Notes: generated by a model not told the origin, from the letters alone. Shown: positions 47,594-61,374, counted from the first letter of the stretch. The stretch is DNA of 64,000 nt from Alligator mississippiensis (GCF_030867095.1 NC_081831.1:42345319-42409318); one strand, 5' to 3'. Program-made: numbers and translations.

Positions 47594-47735
47594 CCATAGA
47601 ATCAGGGAGAGGTAGGCCTGGAAGGGACCTCTAGAGGTCATCTAATCCAAACCCCTGCCCTCATGAGGTAGGATCATCCCAATCCAAACCAACCCAAGAG
47701 AACGCTTACCTAACCTATTTCTAAAATTACACAGG
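47594..47735 (-). mobile_element. CR1 3'-end fragment, reverse orientation
   Basis: The stretch starting 'catagaatcagggagagg' and containing 'ctggaagggacctctagagg' and 'tcatctaatccaaacccctg' is the reverse complement of the CR1 3' terminus. It lies about 4.4 kb downstream of the GLRA4 stop. Confidence 0.82.
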
Positions 47736-50700
47736 CACCCCTGCCACACAATCACAAAGCACAGCATGCTAACCTGTCACAGGAGGACAATGACAGCCAA
47801 TGTCCTGCTGCTGCAAGGATTGTTAAAATACATGGCACACCCCCTGCTACAGAGGCAATTGTGATGCCATCAGCAGTGATGACAAGACAGCCCAATACCA
47901 GTACTGCAGGACAGAGGAAGAGGACCTTGCAATGTGGGACCTTATAAGTTAAACCTTCTGAATGCCGTGCCAAATAGATCTAAGCCCTGCCAGACCTCTG
48001 AACTGTACATTAGGTAGTGCTGCCCCCTGCTGGTGTTTTACTGGTTTCTGAAAGAACCGTCTTTCCCTTGAGGGCTGGACGGCTCTGAGGATGGGTAAGG
48101 GAGATTTCTCAGAGCCCCCCTCCATTGTTCTAGCATTGTTGTGGCCCCGCAATAGAAGCAGGAGAGAAGATAGGCTTCTGCTGTGTCACCCACTCCTGCC
48201 TGGATCAGTGGTGCAGCTCTCAGCCCTGCACTCCTGCAACTCCCACCACTGATAGAGGCATATCTGCATTGGATCTGCAAGGGGAGGGAGGTCACCTGGA
48301 AAAGCTCAGTGTAGACCAGGAGCTGGCCAGCAGCCTCATGTTCAGACCCTGCTCAAGTGACATCAGTGACAAAGCCCTTGCCCTCTTCATGTTTGCTCTG
48401 TGTCTTGTGTGAACGGACTTAGGAAGATGGGACTGGAAAGAATTTCTTGTCACAGAGCCACAGGAATCACAGGCAACCACATCATGAACCAATCAAGCCC
48501 TATAGTTTGTGACTTCATGGCTATATGTCTCCATTGCTATGCAGCCCCTTGTCAGCAATCAGCAGAGGGGCCTGCACTGAGTTCCCCTCACACACTAAAG
48601 GTGGCCTCTCCAGATCAGAGCTGAGACCCAGTGGAAGACCTGACACTTTGTCCTCTGCCATCACCTCCCATCAGTGCTAAATTCCCCCTTAGTCATGCAG
48701 TTCGGACACACTCCAACTCTGCCTTCTCCATTCTCACCTCCTGAACAACTTCAAAGGGGACAGGGCAGGTCAGGAGACCGGATGTTGCTCCTGTCAACCT
48801 GGGCAGATAACACAGGCTGAGTGCACCCCAGCTCTGCTACACTCTCTGTGGATACTTGCTCCATCCCACTCATGTCTTTCTCTCTCTTGCCAAGGGTGAT
48901 CCTAACCTGAAGTGCCTTGAGCAATAAAGTGCCTGTAGAATGTGTAAAAGTCTGGGTCTCTGCAAAAATGCAGGCTACTGCTGCCTAATATAAAAGGAGA
49001 ACCTCGATAAAGCACTGCAGGGTCTATGGCACAGCTGAAGGAGGTCTGATTGTACCTGTGAGATCAAGTCAAATGCATTCAGCTCTCCCAGGGACCACTG
49101 AACTGTCAGTGCAATAGATGACTGGGTGGGCAAGGAAGGCACATAGAAACAGTATATGCATAGCCTTACTAGATGGTAACAAATGCTTTTTGTGTGTTTC
49201 AGTCCATTTCAGCCTAAGCTCATGGGTGCATAGCAAAGCCTGCGCTCAGGACTATGTTGTTTCCATACAGGGATGTCATCCCCAGTCAACTGGAAACAGT
49301 GCTTCTGGCTTCCCCTGCTCCAAGGTTGTTAAAGCAGTGCGAGCAGCAGCCTGGACTGAGCTAGGAGCAGCCGGAGGGAGGAGGAGGGCTGGCAGGGAAC
49401 TGCATTTAGATGTCGTTATCTCCATTGGTGATTTTTCTGACATAATTGGCAGCAATTGTCACGTTGCATTAGAAATTCTATGGCACAGGCAATGAGTACT
49501 GCTGCCCAGCGCACAGGGCCCTAGAAGGGAAGCCTCCTGCATTTGCTGACAGTGGGGCTGCATTTATCATTCCCTTTGGGTTTAAGACCCCCCCAGCCAG
49601 TCTCTATCCCCTGTCCTCAGGCTCCTCTGTGAAGCTCCAGTCACCCTGTTTGTAAGCAGAATCTCCAGGCTGGGCCTAAAGCCTTTTTGAAAGGTTAGGC
49701 TGGTGTTTTCTCTTTACCTACCTCTCCTGCCTGACAATCTTACTTCTGCCCTCTCCCCATGTCTCTCAGGCAGGCTATAACCTTACCATGGACCTTCAGC
49801 GGAGGGTTTGACTTCATTACAAGGTAGCCTGTGCTATTACTCAGGTGTTACCCCTCCCACCTCTGCCATTTATATACAAAACCCTCTCACCTGAGGTTAG
49901 TCATGTTTCCAACCTGGGCCAGCTGGCTTGGCTGAGAGTTGTGATGATACTTTGCCCCATTTACAGTGGGTAAGTACTATAAGTGCAGAAAGTCCTGCAA
50001 TGCCTTCCCAATTTCCCGCCATGGTCCCCTGAAGGACAGACAAGTTCTCCCATAGCATACTGGGAGAGAATCCTGGAGCAGTTCAGCTTACTGCAGTGCA
50101 AAGGGTAATTGCATATGCCCACATGATAGAGTGCAGCATTAAGGGGGACACAGTATTTTAGGTGTGACTTTGCAGTGTATCTGCTCACCCATGTTAGGCT
50201 AACCAGAGTGTCAAACACCTGAGTTAACTCTGCAGTGGAAACATTCCTGAAGAGGCAGTGAGGCACAGCCCCTCTGAATGGCCACTGACCTCAGTCCCAT
50301 AAATGGTCACCTCAGTAACATCCTTTCCAAGTCTCCTTCAGGTACCTACGACTGCAGGAGTTCCAACATCCCTGTGCAGATGCCACTGGTGATCGTTTTA
50401 CTAATGAGTTGTTAGGGCAAGTAAGAAACCCCCTATGACTGAATCCCCATGGAGTTTTCCCACATCTCCTTTGCTGACCCCAGTAACTTCTAAGAGTGGA
50501 GTCACAACAGATTATGGCTGTCTCAGTAAAAGCTTGTAGACATCCTGTCTGCCACCAAGTCTCTTGTGCGTCTTCTCTGTGGTCAGCCCCTGCCATCTCA
50601 CAGCCATACTTGTTGGCTTGTTTCAAACTAATTTCAACTGTGCAACAAAGATTTTTACAGCTTTCACACTGAAAACCTCCCTACTGCAGGCCTGACAGAT

Positions 50701-53700
50701 GCTTGTATACAGATCACTAAAAGAATCTAGTCTGATGAGCCTCAGCCTCTGGTCCATCAGTGGGTGGAGGGAACAACCCTCTACCAGCAGCAGACAAAAC
50801 CTTCCCAGCAGCAGGCAACATCTAGAGGATTTTCAAAAGCTCCAACTATTCTAAGAAATGAGCAGTCTAAAATCTGTGGCCCTTAACTGAATTGCCAGCC
50901 AGGCCTTCCCCTTCCCACAGTATGCTCCAGAGGAGACAAGAGGAGAGACTTTATAACAAAAGAGAGCACCACACGTTGCAGTGTCCTGGCAGCAGCAGCA
51001 GGCAGTTATGGCCTAGCCTCCCAGATAGGCTTATTCATAAGTAAGTGACATGTACTATATGGACTCAGTTCCCTCAGTCACATCAGAGTAAATCTGGAGG
51101 AACTACATAGAAGTCAGTGGGATTTCACTTGTGCAAGATACCAGAATCAGGACTTTTGCACTGATGAGTGTTCATCAGTGCAGGCCTACACTTTTCCCTA
51201 TGAGCCAGCAAGGCCAGAGGTGTACACACATCCTCTCTCTCTCCTTATAACCCCTCAGGGTGGTAAGATACCTTTCCTCTTCTCTCCAGTAAACCTAGGA
51301 AAACCTATTATACTTCTTTCTCCTCCTTTTCTCCTCCCTCCCCCCCACCCATTCTTCTGCAGGCTTGGCCACACACACATATGGACCTATAGGGACCTAA
51401 TGGAGTTGACCCCTGGGATGAAATTAACAGCTTCATTAATGTCTCCCCAGGCTCCCACTTAGCCCTTTAGTGAGATTGCAGAACCATGGCTGCTAAACTG
51501 AAGTCACAGTTAAGTACATCAACCTGGATCTACCCCCTCCTTTCTGATCCCTGCTGCAGTGCTTGTTTTCTCTGGCTGTCTAGGCAGCATGCCCACCATT
51601 CTCCAGCTTAGAGTCTCCTAAGCATATGTATACTGAAAGTGTGCTCACATATTTCTAAGCCTGACTGCTCACACCTGCTGCAGAGAACTGCCCCCCTTAG
51701 TGGCTCTCAGGGAATTGATGAGAATGACCAAGTCTCTAGAGAGTCGTAGAAAGAGGTTGATTCTCAGGTAATGTCTCCAGGATATGGGACATGGGGCATA
51801 CAGGCCATTTTATCTCAGAGATCCTACATTAGTTTGGAAGGGCCATAACAAACTGGAAAAAACAGAACCCGTGTTCCAGGCTCAGAGCATCCACATGGGG
51901 CTTTACCCTGATGTAGCCATAGTGGTATACATTTAGGGGTGCAAGAATCCAGGTTGGTGTCCCCATGTAGAAAAGCCATTACTGTCTGCACTGAATTCTT
52001 CTCTCACTCACATGGACCTCATGCTCTTCTGGAGTCAGTGGAGTTGCTCTGGGCACGTGCTGGTGTAACTGAGAATAGAATCAGGCTCTGTCTTTCTCCA
52101 GTGGCATACGGCAGTATGACAGCATGTGGGATCTCAGAGGGTGAAAGGACCTGACATGTAGGGTCTTGGATAGGGGAGAGTGTGTGATCTCAAAGGTGTG
52201 TGGGCCTGGACTTTGGGGTCTCTTGGGTCATGAGGACTGCAGTGGTTGGAGGGGGGAGGGCTGTCCTTAGGGTTGTCCTTAGGACCTGACCTCAGGTCAT
52301 ACCAACTGGACTAATTTCTGCCAAATCTCCCATCTGGGAGACAAAGGGTGAGATTTACTTGGTCATCTCTGCCACAGCAACCCTAGGACCCAGGAACTGA
52401 GAGTAACAGCTCCTCCCCTTCTGTGACCCTTTCTCCTCCCACACTTTTACCCCAGTCTTTGCCCTCGCCTCCCCTCCCTGGTCAGAAGCCAGTATTAGAG
52501 AATCGCCAGCTGTCCTCAGTGACTTACGCCAGCCTGGACAGTTCTGCAGTGCCATGAAGGGCCAGCGCTTTTGTTGACAGCTGGCATTAGGGTTGATGCA
52601 GAGATCACAGCTGATAGCTCCACTCTGGAGCAAACATCAATTTCCTTCTGTCCTCATAGCCAAGTTTCACAGATAAGCTCTATTTAGTGCCAGCCCAACC
52701 CCAGTCTCTTGCTAATGACCTGCAGGGCAAAGCGCTGGCTCGTACCTTTTAGAGCCTCAGCTGTCCTAACCTCACCGTGCCCTTTTTTTTTTAGCACTGA
52801 GAGACCCTTTCCTTTGTCTTTGCTCTCAATGAGATTCCATGCACTAAGTGGGCTTAGAAGTCAATTTGCTTCATAATCTGAGGGCCAAACAAATTAAACA
52901 AGCTAGCAAACAGCCTTTATCACTCCAACTGCTCTTATGCAGACCCACCCAAGCAACAGAAACACAAACTGTCAAGTGAAGTCAATCAAGTGAGTTACTG
53001 TCAGTGAACTCAACCATTATGTGGCTGGCCTTTCTGGATCAGTCTAGCCCTCCAAGGTGCCAGCCAGGTCCATTCACACCTGCTCCTACTGAAGCTGTCC
53101 TTTACCCACTTCCACTTGGCTCTTCTGTCTACTTGGGTCCAGTCTGGACCATCCACCATGCTTCATCCTGGCCTCCAACCCCACCTCTCTGCCTCATCCC
53201 ATCCTGCCCAGACCTATCTGATCTGCCATGATTTACCCAGCCATTCCAGTTGCTGACAACGATTCTCTCTACAAGCCCCCCCACCTCCCCCTGCTTTGTC
53301 TAATTAACCCTTTCTAACATCATCCAATAGAATTCAGTTGCAAATTCAGTGGCTGTCTCTTACAAAGCACCTTCCCTTCAAATCAAGGTGCTGCTGGAAC
53401 ATGTGACCAGACTATTAAACAGAAAGGGGCTAAAGCAAAGCTTTCAAATGAGTTTACACAGGAGAAATCACTCATACAGTCCTTTCATGGAGGAGACTTT
53501 TATCAGCTTGCTGCTGCAGAGACCCAGCCTCACAGACTGCCAGTAGATGCCAGGGTATGTAGATTTTCTCTTTAGATCTAGTTTGGAAGGCTGGGGACAG
53601 GTTCACAGCAAGGGGAGAGAGCAGCTTTGGGATAAGAGTGTGCTTTTCCCTGTTTTTTGCATCTTCTAAGGGGGGCAGTATAACTGATCCCAGCTGAAGT

Positions 53701-56700
53701 CTGAGGCAAAGGTTAGAAACCCCTCTGTCTGGCTACACTAGCACAATGTAGCTAACCCTAAACTCTCAAATATCATGAGTTAAGCCATAAAATAAATCAA
53801 AACACAATTGCATCAGGTTCCATTTCTTTGCCTTTTGATTTCTGTGCTTTTAGGTTGCACTCATTTCAGGTTTCATGAGCTTCTCTTTACAATCACCAGA
53901 GTCTGAAGCATGGTTATTATGAAAGTGAAAGCTTTCCAGAGCCATCTACCTCCACAAGCTGAGACTTTAAGAAAAACCCCAGGTATCCCAAGCCTCAGAA
54001 TAAAAGGACAAGAACTGGCACCCCTGCCACCATTGCTCCCACTGCTGGAAATGGGTGGGGAGCAGAAAAGATGGAAAATGTTAGGAAACTAAGCTGCATG
54101 TGAGCAAGTGTCAGAGACACTAAAGATTAAATGGGTTGTGGAAACCAAATGCCCTCTTCCCCCTTAGACAACCTTGCTCATGTGCACAACAGTGACTGAA
54201 CTGAATCATGAGATACAGTATGTGGCTGCCCCGGCCCCCTATTCTCATTCATGCCTCTTTTAGATAATTTTGGGGCCTTTATGAGGGTGTCTTCAGCTTC
54301 AGACATTTTGGCGGAACCAAGGGCAAAATTTTGTAGCCCTTTTTCACCCCTCTGCCTGGAGCCAATTTTTTTAAATTAAAATTAATTTTCTGTCTCAGGC
54401 CAAATTAACCAAATCAGTTTCAAATTCTATCGACTGAGCAGCGCTCAATCATTCAAAGTCTGTGTGGTATTACCACTGCCCAGACTCTATACCCTGGGCT
54501 TCAGAAAACTCCCAAATCCATGGAAGGCATCCTGTGTGCAAACCCTAAAGCCCAGAGGCCCTGGGGTTCAGAAGTCCCCTAGTTTCACTTGCCCCCAGCC
54601 AAAAGGCCATAGGAGCAAGCTAGAGGGAGAGCCTGAGAGCATTCCCCCAACACCACCAATTGGGTAACTGAGTTCCTCTCATTGGGAGGCTATAGTAGAC
54701 TCACACAGGGGTGCCCACCTGCAGTGCAATGGACAGGTCTCCACCCTCAACTACACTAAGTCATTCAAGGCCAGGAAGAATGGGATCTCCCCTGGCATGT
54801 ACATAAAACCACCTGGGCTGAAACCACCATCATGGTATAGCCCACAAAAGGCCAAGAGCTCTGCCTGAGTAATGATGACTGGACTGAGTTCAAGTGCTCC
54901 ATCATCTCTGTGGTCTGCAGTACAGTTCCTGAGTCAGGAAAGTCAAGAGATTCATGGTCTCACTCCCTAGACTAGAACATCTCACAAAGCAAGCATGGGC
55001 TTTCCCACAGGGAATAAAGGAGAAGCCAGGGCACTCCCTCTCTCATGCATGCCCCTGCCAGGCTTCCCAAGGACCATTTCCCTCCCTCCGGAGCCAGTGG
55101 CTTCCTTCCTGAGTTATTATTTTAAACTCCCCTGTTTCTGACTGATGTGGTAACCATGGTAACCTGCATGCTGCCTGCAAGAGAGGCAGCAATGAAAGAA
55201 GGCACTTGGGCTTCTGCCCTTTGGGCACACAGATGGGGATCTCTTCTCAGCACAGCTGTGTCAGAGGGTGAATGGCGATGGGTGCTCTTAATTCTCCTAC
55301 AGTGACCTCCACAGGCTTCAAAGGCCTTGGCATATGGTCCTGCCCCTCTGTTTCCTGGCTGCTCTGTTTGAGCTTAAACAGAAATCCTGGTGGTTATCAG
55401 CCTCTCCCAGAGGCACTGAACCAACACCCAGGGCCAAATTAGTTGCTGGTATAAACTGAAGTTAATGGTATTACATCAGGGGCTAATCTGGCTCCCAGAC
55501 AATGAGATGAGTTTAATCAGCATTAACATTTTCTAGACTGAAGGCAGGGGAGATTTGCACCTTATGGAATAAATAAATCAGAGATATGGTACATAAGCTT
55601 TTGTAAGAGTGGGCTTACTTCACCAAATACTGTGAAGGGACTATAGGAAGCAGAGTTTCTAAACAGAAAGAAGTGATGGATGGTTAGGGACATATAGATA
55701 CCAGTAGACAAAGTGCTATCACAGGAAGGCTGGCAATACTGCTTATTTAATATTAAAGCTGCTGCTTAGCTCCCATTTTAGGACTTATTTTCAGTTGCCT
55801 TTAACTCCACCAAAGTTGGGCAGAAACCTACATGCTGGGCAGCTGCCTGAATTTTGGAAAGAAAGCTTCAGCCAAAATGGTTCTGACTTTTCGGAAAACA
55901 AGATGGGGAAAATACAGAGTTCTGACCATGTTAGAAAACTCCAGGGACTTTTCCATGGAGCATGCTGCCTTGTCTCTCTGTTCCTCTTCTTGCACAAAAT
56001 ATCTGTGAAACCTTCTGGCCAAGTATCCCATCCCCCCACTACTGCTGGCCAGCCGAGAAGATAACAACTGTGGTGTATTATCAGTTACTTAATTAGCAGC
56101 AGAGCTCCGCGAGACAAACTTAAAGTTTCCCACCCTACAGATGACCCATATGACTGCCATTTAAAGGGTGAGAGTTGGTCTGCATTTCTTTTTTTTCCCA
56201 AGATAGGAATTTGGAAAGCCCATCCAAAGCACATGAGGGTTTTTGAAGTCAAGCACTCATTTAGGAAGTGCCAGCACTGCTGCTGCCCCTACAACCATGG
56301 GTCAGCTCCCTTGTGCAGTTATTATATAATCGCACACTCATTTTCCACAGGAGTCCTGCCTAACTCAGCACACAGGGCTGACCTGCACTAGGGATAAGCT
56401 GGGGCTACAGTCAGGAAGCTGTTGTCTGCAGGCTGTTTGCTGCAGACATTGCAAGGTGTATATTTAGTGAAGTAAGGCAAGAAGGCAAGGACTGGTATCA
56501 TGATAAGGCAACTGAAAAGGTATTTGGGGAACTGGACTCTGTGCCTGCCTTTGCCACAGAGTTGCCTTGTGATGCTGGGCCAGTCATTTAAACCAGCCTC
56601 GTCACAGATGGTTATCAGATGTATGTGCGTGATGCTCATTTTCTGGATGCCTGACTTGAGATCGTGGGGCTGTTCTGTAGAAGTGCTGAACCCTTCAGCT

Positions 56701-58270
56701 GCAACTGAAACCAGTGAGAGCTGCACTCTGAATACATTAACTGCTACATAATGCAACATGCTCCCAAAACACTCAAAATAGGCTCTGCTCCATCACCATG
56801 TACCCTGCAGTGCCTGGCCAGGTCACAAGAGGCACTTTCTGGCTCCATGCTCCCACCGCACTGTAAATCAGTCCCCTCAAGCCTTTATGTATTAAACATC
56901 ACCCCAGGAGGATTCTGATTGCTAACTGAAGGCTCAGCAAAAAGGCAGGGCTCACCCAGCCATCTCTTCCCTCTCCTCCTTCTCCTATATTTTTCTTTAA
57001 GTGTCTTCCAGGGTGGGAATATTCAGGAAACGATGTTCCCCCTGAGGTTTTTCAACCCCACATGCAGGTCCTATATCCACAATATTCCCTAGAGACCAGA
57101 ACTTTAGCCTCTACAGAACCTCCTACCCACTGCAGCCCTGCCCCAGACAGCACACAGCTTCCCAAGCTGAGCATCCTACAGTCAGGTAGGAGATTCCTTC
57201 CCAAGTACCTTTCCCTGTAAATGAGCTGCTCTGTTCACAGAGTGCCCTTCTCCCTAACAGTCTGTTCTCTTTCTAACATCAAACCAGAATTAGTAAGCTG
57301 GGAGCCTTTTATCAGGACCAGGTTCTGGTTAGCTCAGTAGCAGCTTGAATGATTGGTGGGATGCTAATTAACAGCAGGTGAGCTAAGATGGGCTCATTCT
57401 TCTTAAAGAAGACCATGGTGTTAGTCATGAGTCACTTTAAAGGAGCCAACTCTTCTGGGACAACACCCAAAATCAGTGGCCTCCTTTGGCAATAATTTCT
57501 CAGTGCTTAGGTTCCTTGTGTTTGAAATGGCATAATACCCTTCTTCAGAGATGTTGTGAAAGTGCCTGTGGAGCATTTAGTTACAACAGTGAGGAGCTCA
57601 GTAAGAAAAGCTCATGTGGAGCTGAACAACTCTTTCTGCAGTACCAGTGGGAAATAAATGAGGCCTGGGAATACATACTGGACAAAAGAGAAGAAGCAAA
57701 GTATTGAACATCTCCTCACTAAAGGAGCTTGCTCTGTTCTGTGCCTTGGAGGGGGCAGCATCCTGTTGAGAAAATAGCATGTGGTCCTGTAATTAAAAAT
57801 TGCCTTGTGATACACATGCACAAGGAGCCAAATTCACCTGCAAACAAAACCCAAATTCTGGTATTACCCAACTTCAGACTGCCTGACTTTGAACCTGAAT
57901 AATCTGCTTTTAACAAAGTTTTCTGCGAATCATATAGCCCCCTGGTGCAGTGTCTGCTCTGTAGATATCTATAGCAGCGACCCACAGTCTCAGTTCTGAA
58001 GGGTTAATACAGCGTTGGGAATACACAGGTAGAGTGCTTGTACATGTGACAGGAGTTTAGTCCTCAGGGTTTCATTCTATGCCCCCTAAACTGAAACAGT
58101 AGGTTTTCATTTTTCCATCACTCTGTACACATGACCAGTCAAAAATTTCATAAAATCCTCAATGTGCTATTCACGGTAAATTACTGCAAAAGGGCACCGC
58201 ATAATAACCCATCCCCTGATCTCTGTACTAAATTACAGCAGGGAGTGTCTATAGCTCACAGCATGCTGAT
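47736..58270. other. intergenic, no recognised gene
   Basis: No exon with splice context or homology was found. Old dispersed-element phrases ('gaagtcagtgggatttcac' near 51110; 'ctggagtcagtggagttgct' near 52030; 'aactgaagttaatggtatta' near 55460) suggest a shared ancient repeat. Stretches at about 49370-49490 and 52530-52990 look compositionally balanced and repeat-free and could be conserved non-coding elements. Confidence 0.5.
57485..57580 (+). mobile_element. MIR-like SINE fragment
   Basis: 'tttgaaatggcataataccc', then 'cagagatgttgtgaaagtgc', matches the MIR 3' half (normally 'aaaatgggataataccta... gttgtgagg'). The 73-residue open frame here is therefore probably not a gene. Confidence 0.45.
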
Positions 58271-58620
58271 ATGTACAGATCACCAAAAGTTGTGATGTTT
58301 CATTAACTTAGATAACTTAATTGTCACTTCATTACTTTAATTAATTTAATTAATTTTGTACACATTTTTACACTGATTTTTTTCTTTTTTTACAAATATT
58401 TTTAAAATGTATTCTTATTTTATTTTTATTCTTTTCATTCTGATTTTTATCTTTATTCTCACCTTATTTTTCAGTTTACCATGTCATTAAGTAAACTTTA
58501 TTTTGTGTGTAAATCCACCCTTTTGTTTTTTATTTCACTCAAACAGTGCACAACATTAATTAACAGTGCATTAACAGTGGACACAGAAATCTAGCACCCC
58601 GTTCATTATATATATTTTTC
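58271..58620. other. AT-rich segment
   Basis: A strongly T-rich and A/T-rich stretch with ttaattaatttaattaattt and many TTTT/TTTATT runs contrasts sharply with the GC-rich block that follows. It may mark the edge of an inserted element. Confidence 0.6.
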
Positions 58621-59113
58621 CGCACATATTGGTTTGAACTTCACACATATTGGGAAGGCTTCCCACGGATATTGGAGTGTTGTGGTGTGCTCCCTGCATT
58701 ATCTTACAGGGGATCCCAATCTCTGCACAGGGGACCAGGGGTCTGAGCCAAAAAAGCCCCTGTATGTGATGGCCACACAGCAGTGCTAGTATACGGGGAG
58801 GAAGAAAAAATTATTTGGGGGGGCTGAGTATGCGCGTGCATGCATGCTCACATGCACACCTCAGCAGGTAAGTCTCCAGGGGAAGAGGTGAGGGGAGGGG
58901 AAAGGGCTGGGGTTGGGGGGTGGAAATCAAGGCCGCAGAGGTGAGGGAGGGAGCAGGGCACAGACAGGAGCATGGGCTGGGGTGAGTAGGGACACTCAGC
59001 CCGGCTGGGGCCCCACTCACCCGAGCCCCTGCCCTGCCCTGCCCCTGCCCCTGCCCCTGCTGGTGCCCTACTCCCTCCCTCACTGCTGGGGCCTCAATCT
59101 GCCCCTCCCATGG

Positions 59114-59710
59114 CAGTGAGGAAGGGAGTGGGGCTGGGGCTGGGGCTGGGGCAGGGCCAGGGCATGGGACAGAGCTGTGAGCGGCTTGTCTGGGGGGGGC
59201 ACCTGGCACAGGGAGGGGGTGGCAGCTCCCACCCTGTATGCATCCCAGGAGGCATGGGGGGCATGTGCCCTGGAGCTGCGCGGGGCACAGTGGGCTGCCA
59301 CTGCGGGCTGGGGCTGGGGCTGTGCTGGGCTCTTCCCAGTAGGGGTGCTGGGCCAAGCTGCTCTCTGCAGGCGGCAGCAGTACTGGGAGGAGGGGTTGGG
59401 GGAGCTATGGTGAATTTTGGGGCGGGCTGCAGCCTCCACTCCCCATAAGCCTCCCTCCCAGTGCCGCCGCCTGCCCCGAGTGCAGCCTGGCCCAACCCCC
59501 ACCGGGAAGAGCCCAGCACAGCCCCGGCCCCAGCCCGCAGCTGCAGCCCGCCCCTCCCCACACAGATCCAGGGGCACACACCCCCATGTCTCCCGGGGTG
59601 CATGTGGCAGCAGGAGCCATGCCCCTCAGATGAGCTGCTCACGGCACAGTCCTACGTCCTGACCTGCCTGTGCAGTGCCTGCCTCAGCCCCACTCCCTCC
59701 CTCACCGCTG
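59114..59710. repeat. large imperfect inverted repeat (foldback), GC-rich
   Basis: The left arm (about 59114-59394) and right arm (about 59450-59710) pair in the same order: cagtgaggaagggagtgggg with the end near 59710; 'gagctgtgagcggcttgtct'; 'tgcatcccaggaggcatggg'; 'ccctggagctgcgcggggca'; 'gctgtgctgggctcttccca'; 'gcaggcggcagcag'. The match is interrupted by small gaps. The loop is about 55 bp and contains ordinary sequence (tatggtgaattttgg). Long open frames on both strands (up to 182 codons) are Gly/Pro/Ala-rich by-products. Confidence 0.8.
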
Positions 59711-60249
59711 TACACATGCACCTCCCCACCCTTGCTACAGCTGCTGGAAGCCCACAGCTGGTCTGCCTTTTGACCCTACTGCTGCCCCACGTTTCAGGGA
59801 GCTCAGCTCTGTTAGCCCCCTCACCCTTCCGCTGCCTGCGAGTGCTGGGCTGTGCTTGGGACAGCCAGTGGGAGGGAGGGGAAGTGAACGGGGGTCCAAG
59901 CTGAGACAGCCCCTGTATGCGGCTCTTCTGCTCTCCTGCCCCACAGCATGGGGCTGGTTGGCAGCATCTGGGCTCCTGGCAGCCTGCAGGAAAGAGACAG
60001 AGGGCCATCCGGGACTGCAACCCACCGCCAAGGATGTGTAGCCCCTTGGCCAAACCCGACCTTCCCCGCACCTGGGGGCCACGCAAGGCTTGTGGCCTGC
60101 CCTGAGACAGGGCACAGGGAGGGGAATGGGTCCCAGAGCACCCCATGTGGTGCCAGCTCCCAGGGTCCCTCACTTGCAGCCCACATGACTGTGTCCCCCC
60201 TAGCCTTGCCAGGGACCCTCACACCTTACCTGCAGCCCCCAGCACCCCC

Positions 60250-60680
60250 TAGCCCTGCCGTGGCCTCTCACTCCCAACCTTCTGCCCCTTGCTCCCCCCA
60301 CATCCCTGCCAGTGCCCCAACCCCCACCCACAACCCACTGCCCCCCCTGCCCTGCCAATGCCCCTCACTTCCAACCTCCAACCACCTGTCCCCAAAGCCC
60401 TGTTGGTGTCCCTCGTTCCTGACCCACATCCCCCTGTGCTTCCCAGCCCTGCCAGTGCTCCTCACTCTCAACCCACAGCCCCCTGCCCCCCACCAGCTCT
60501 GCCAGTGCCCCTCATTTCCAACCTTCAGCCCCTTACTCCCAAACCCTGCCAGTGCCCCTCACTCCCAACCCGCAGACCCCTGGCTTCCCCAGCCCTGCCA
60601 GTACTCATCACTCCTGACCTGCAGCACTCTGCCCCCCCTACTGTCAGTGCCCCTCACTCCCAACCTGTAGCCCCCTGGCT
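60250..60680. repeat. 48-bp minisatellite, about nine diverged units
   Basis: Units centred on ccctgccagtgcccctcact, then cccaacc, recur near 60254, 60302, 60350, 60398, 60446, 60494, 60544, 60593 and 60639. The period is close to 48 bp, so the reading frame is largely kept and each unit would encode about 16 residues. There is no sign that it is translated. Confidence 0.85.
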
Positions 60681-60899
60681 CTACAGCAAGCAAATGTTCA
60701 GCCCCTTAACATGGGGTGGGACAGGTCCTCCAGCAGGAGGGGAGCCATCAAGCCTAGGTCTTGCATGCACAGCAAAAATACCCAAACTTTTCCTGCCAAG
60801 AACTGTGAGAAAACCCTTTGCCCCCCACCCCACCAGCAAAGTTCTGTGAACCCAATCATGAGCCTAAAGGAGCGGAGCCATGCAAACAGTGCCCTGAGG

Positions 60900-61080
60900 T
60901 GTGCCCCCCCACCACCACCACAAAGCAAAGGAAAACCTTTTCAGCGATCTCTGGCTTCCCACCCTGCCATTGCAGACCTGAGGGCTGGCTCCTCCCTGTC
61001 CCCCCCACCACCATAAAGCAAAGGAAAACCTTTAGAATTCAGCCGTCTCTGGCTTCCCACCCCCATCCCTACTGTTACAG
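60900..61080. repeat. tandem duplication, two copies about 91 bp apart
   Basis: 'accacca(ca/t)aaagcaaag' followed by 'gaaaacctt' and 'tctctggcttcccaccc' occurs at about 60911-60964 and 61006-61062. Confidence 0.8.
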
Positions 61081-61374
61081 CAGACCAACCCCCGCACTAA
61101 AGACAAAGTACTTATGAGACATACAGAGGTATTACAATGATTTTTAAAATTTTATTTATAGAAACACTCAATGGTAACTGTTAACTGCTGAACATTTTTT
61201 TAGCATTCAGTGCTGACCAATTAGTGGCTTACAGAGCACCTGCTCCCTCTGCAGCAGTCAGAATGTGTATGGCCAGGCAATTCTACACAATAGCTCCCTG
61301 ACCACCATGTGCTTGCTGATCTAAGGGGGCACTGTGCCCTGCCTGCCCAGTTCTGTGTCTGGCCACTGCCTCCC

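Noticed and set aside
58811..60849. Several 100-240 codon frames in the GC-rich block
   Set aside because: They are low-complexity by-products of the inverted repeat and the minisatellite. Competing frames exist on both strands and no domain is recognisable.
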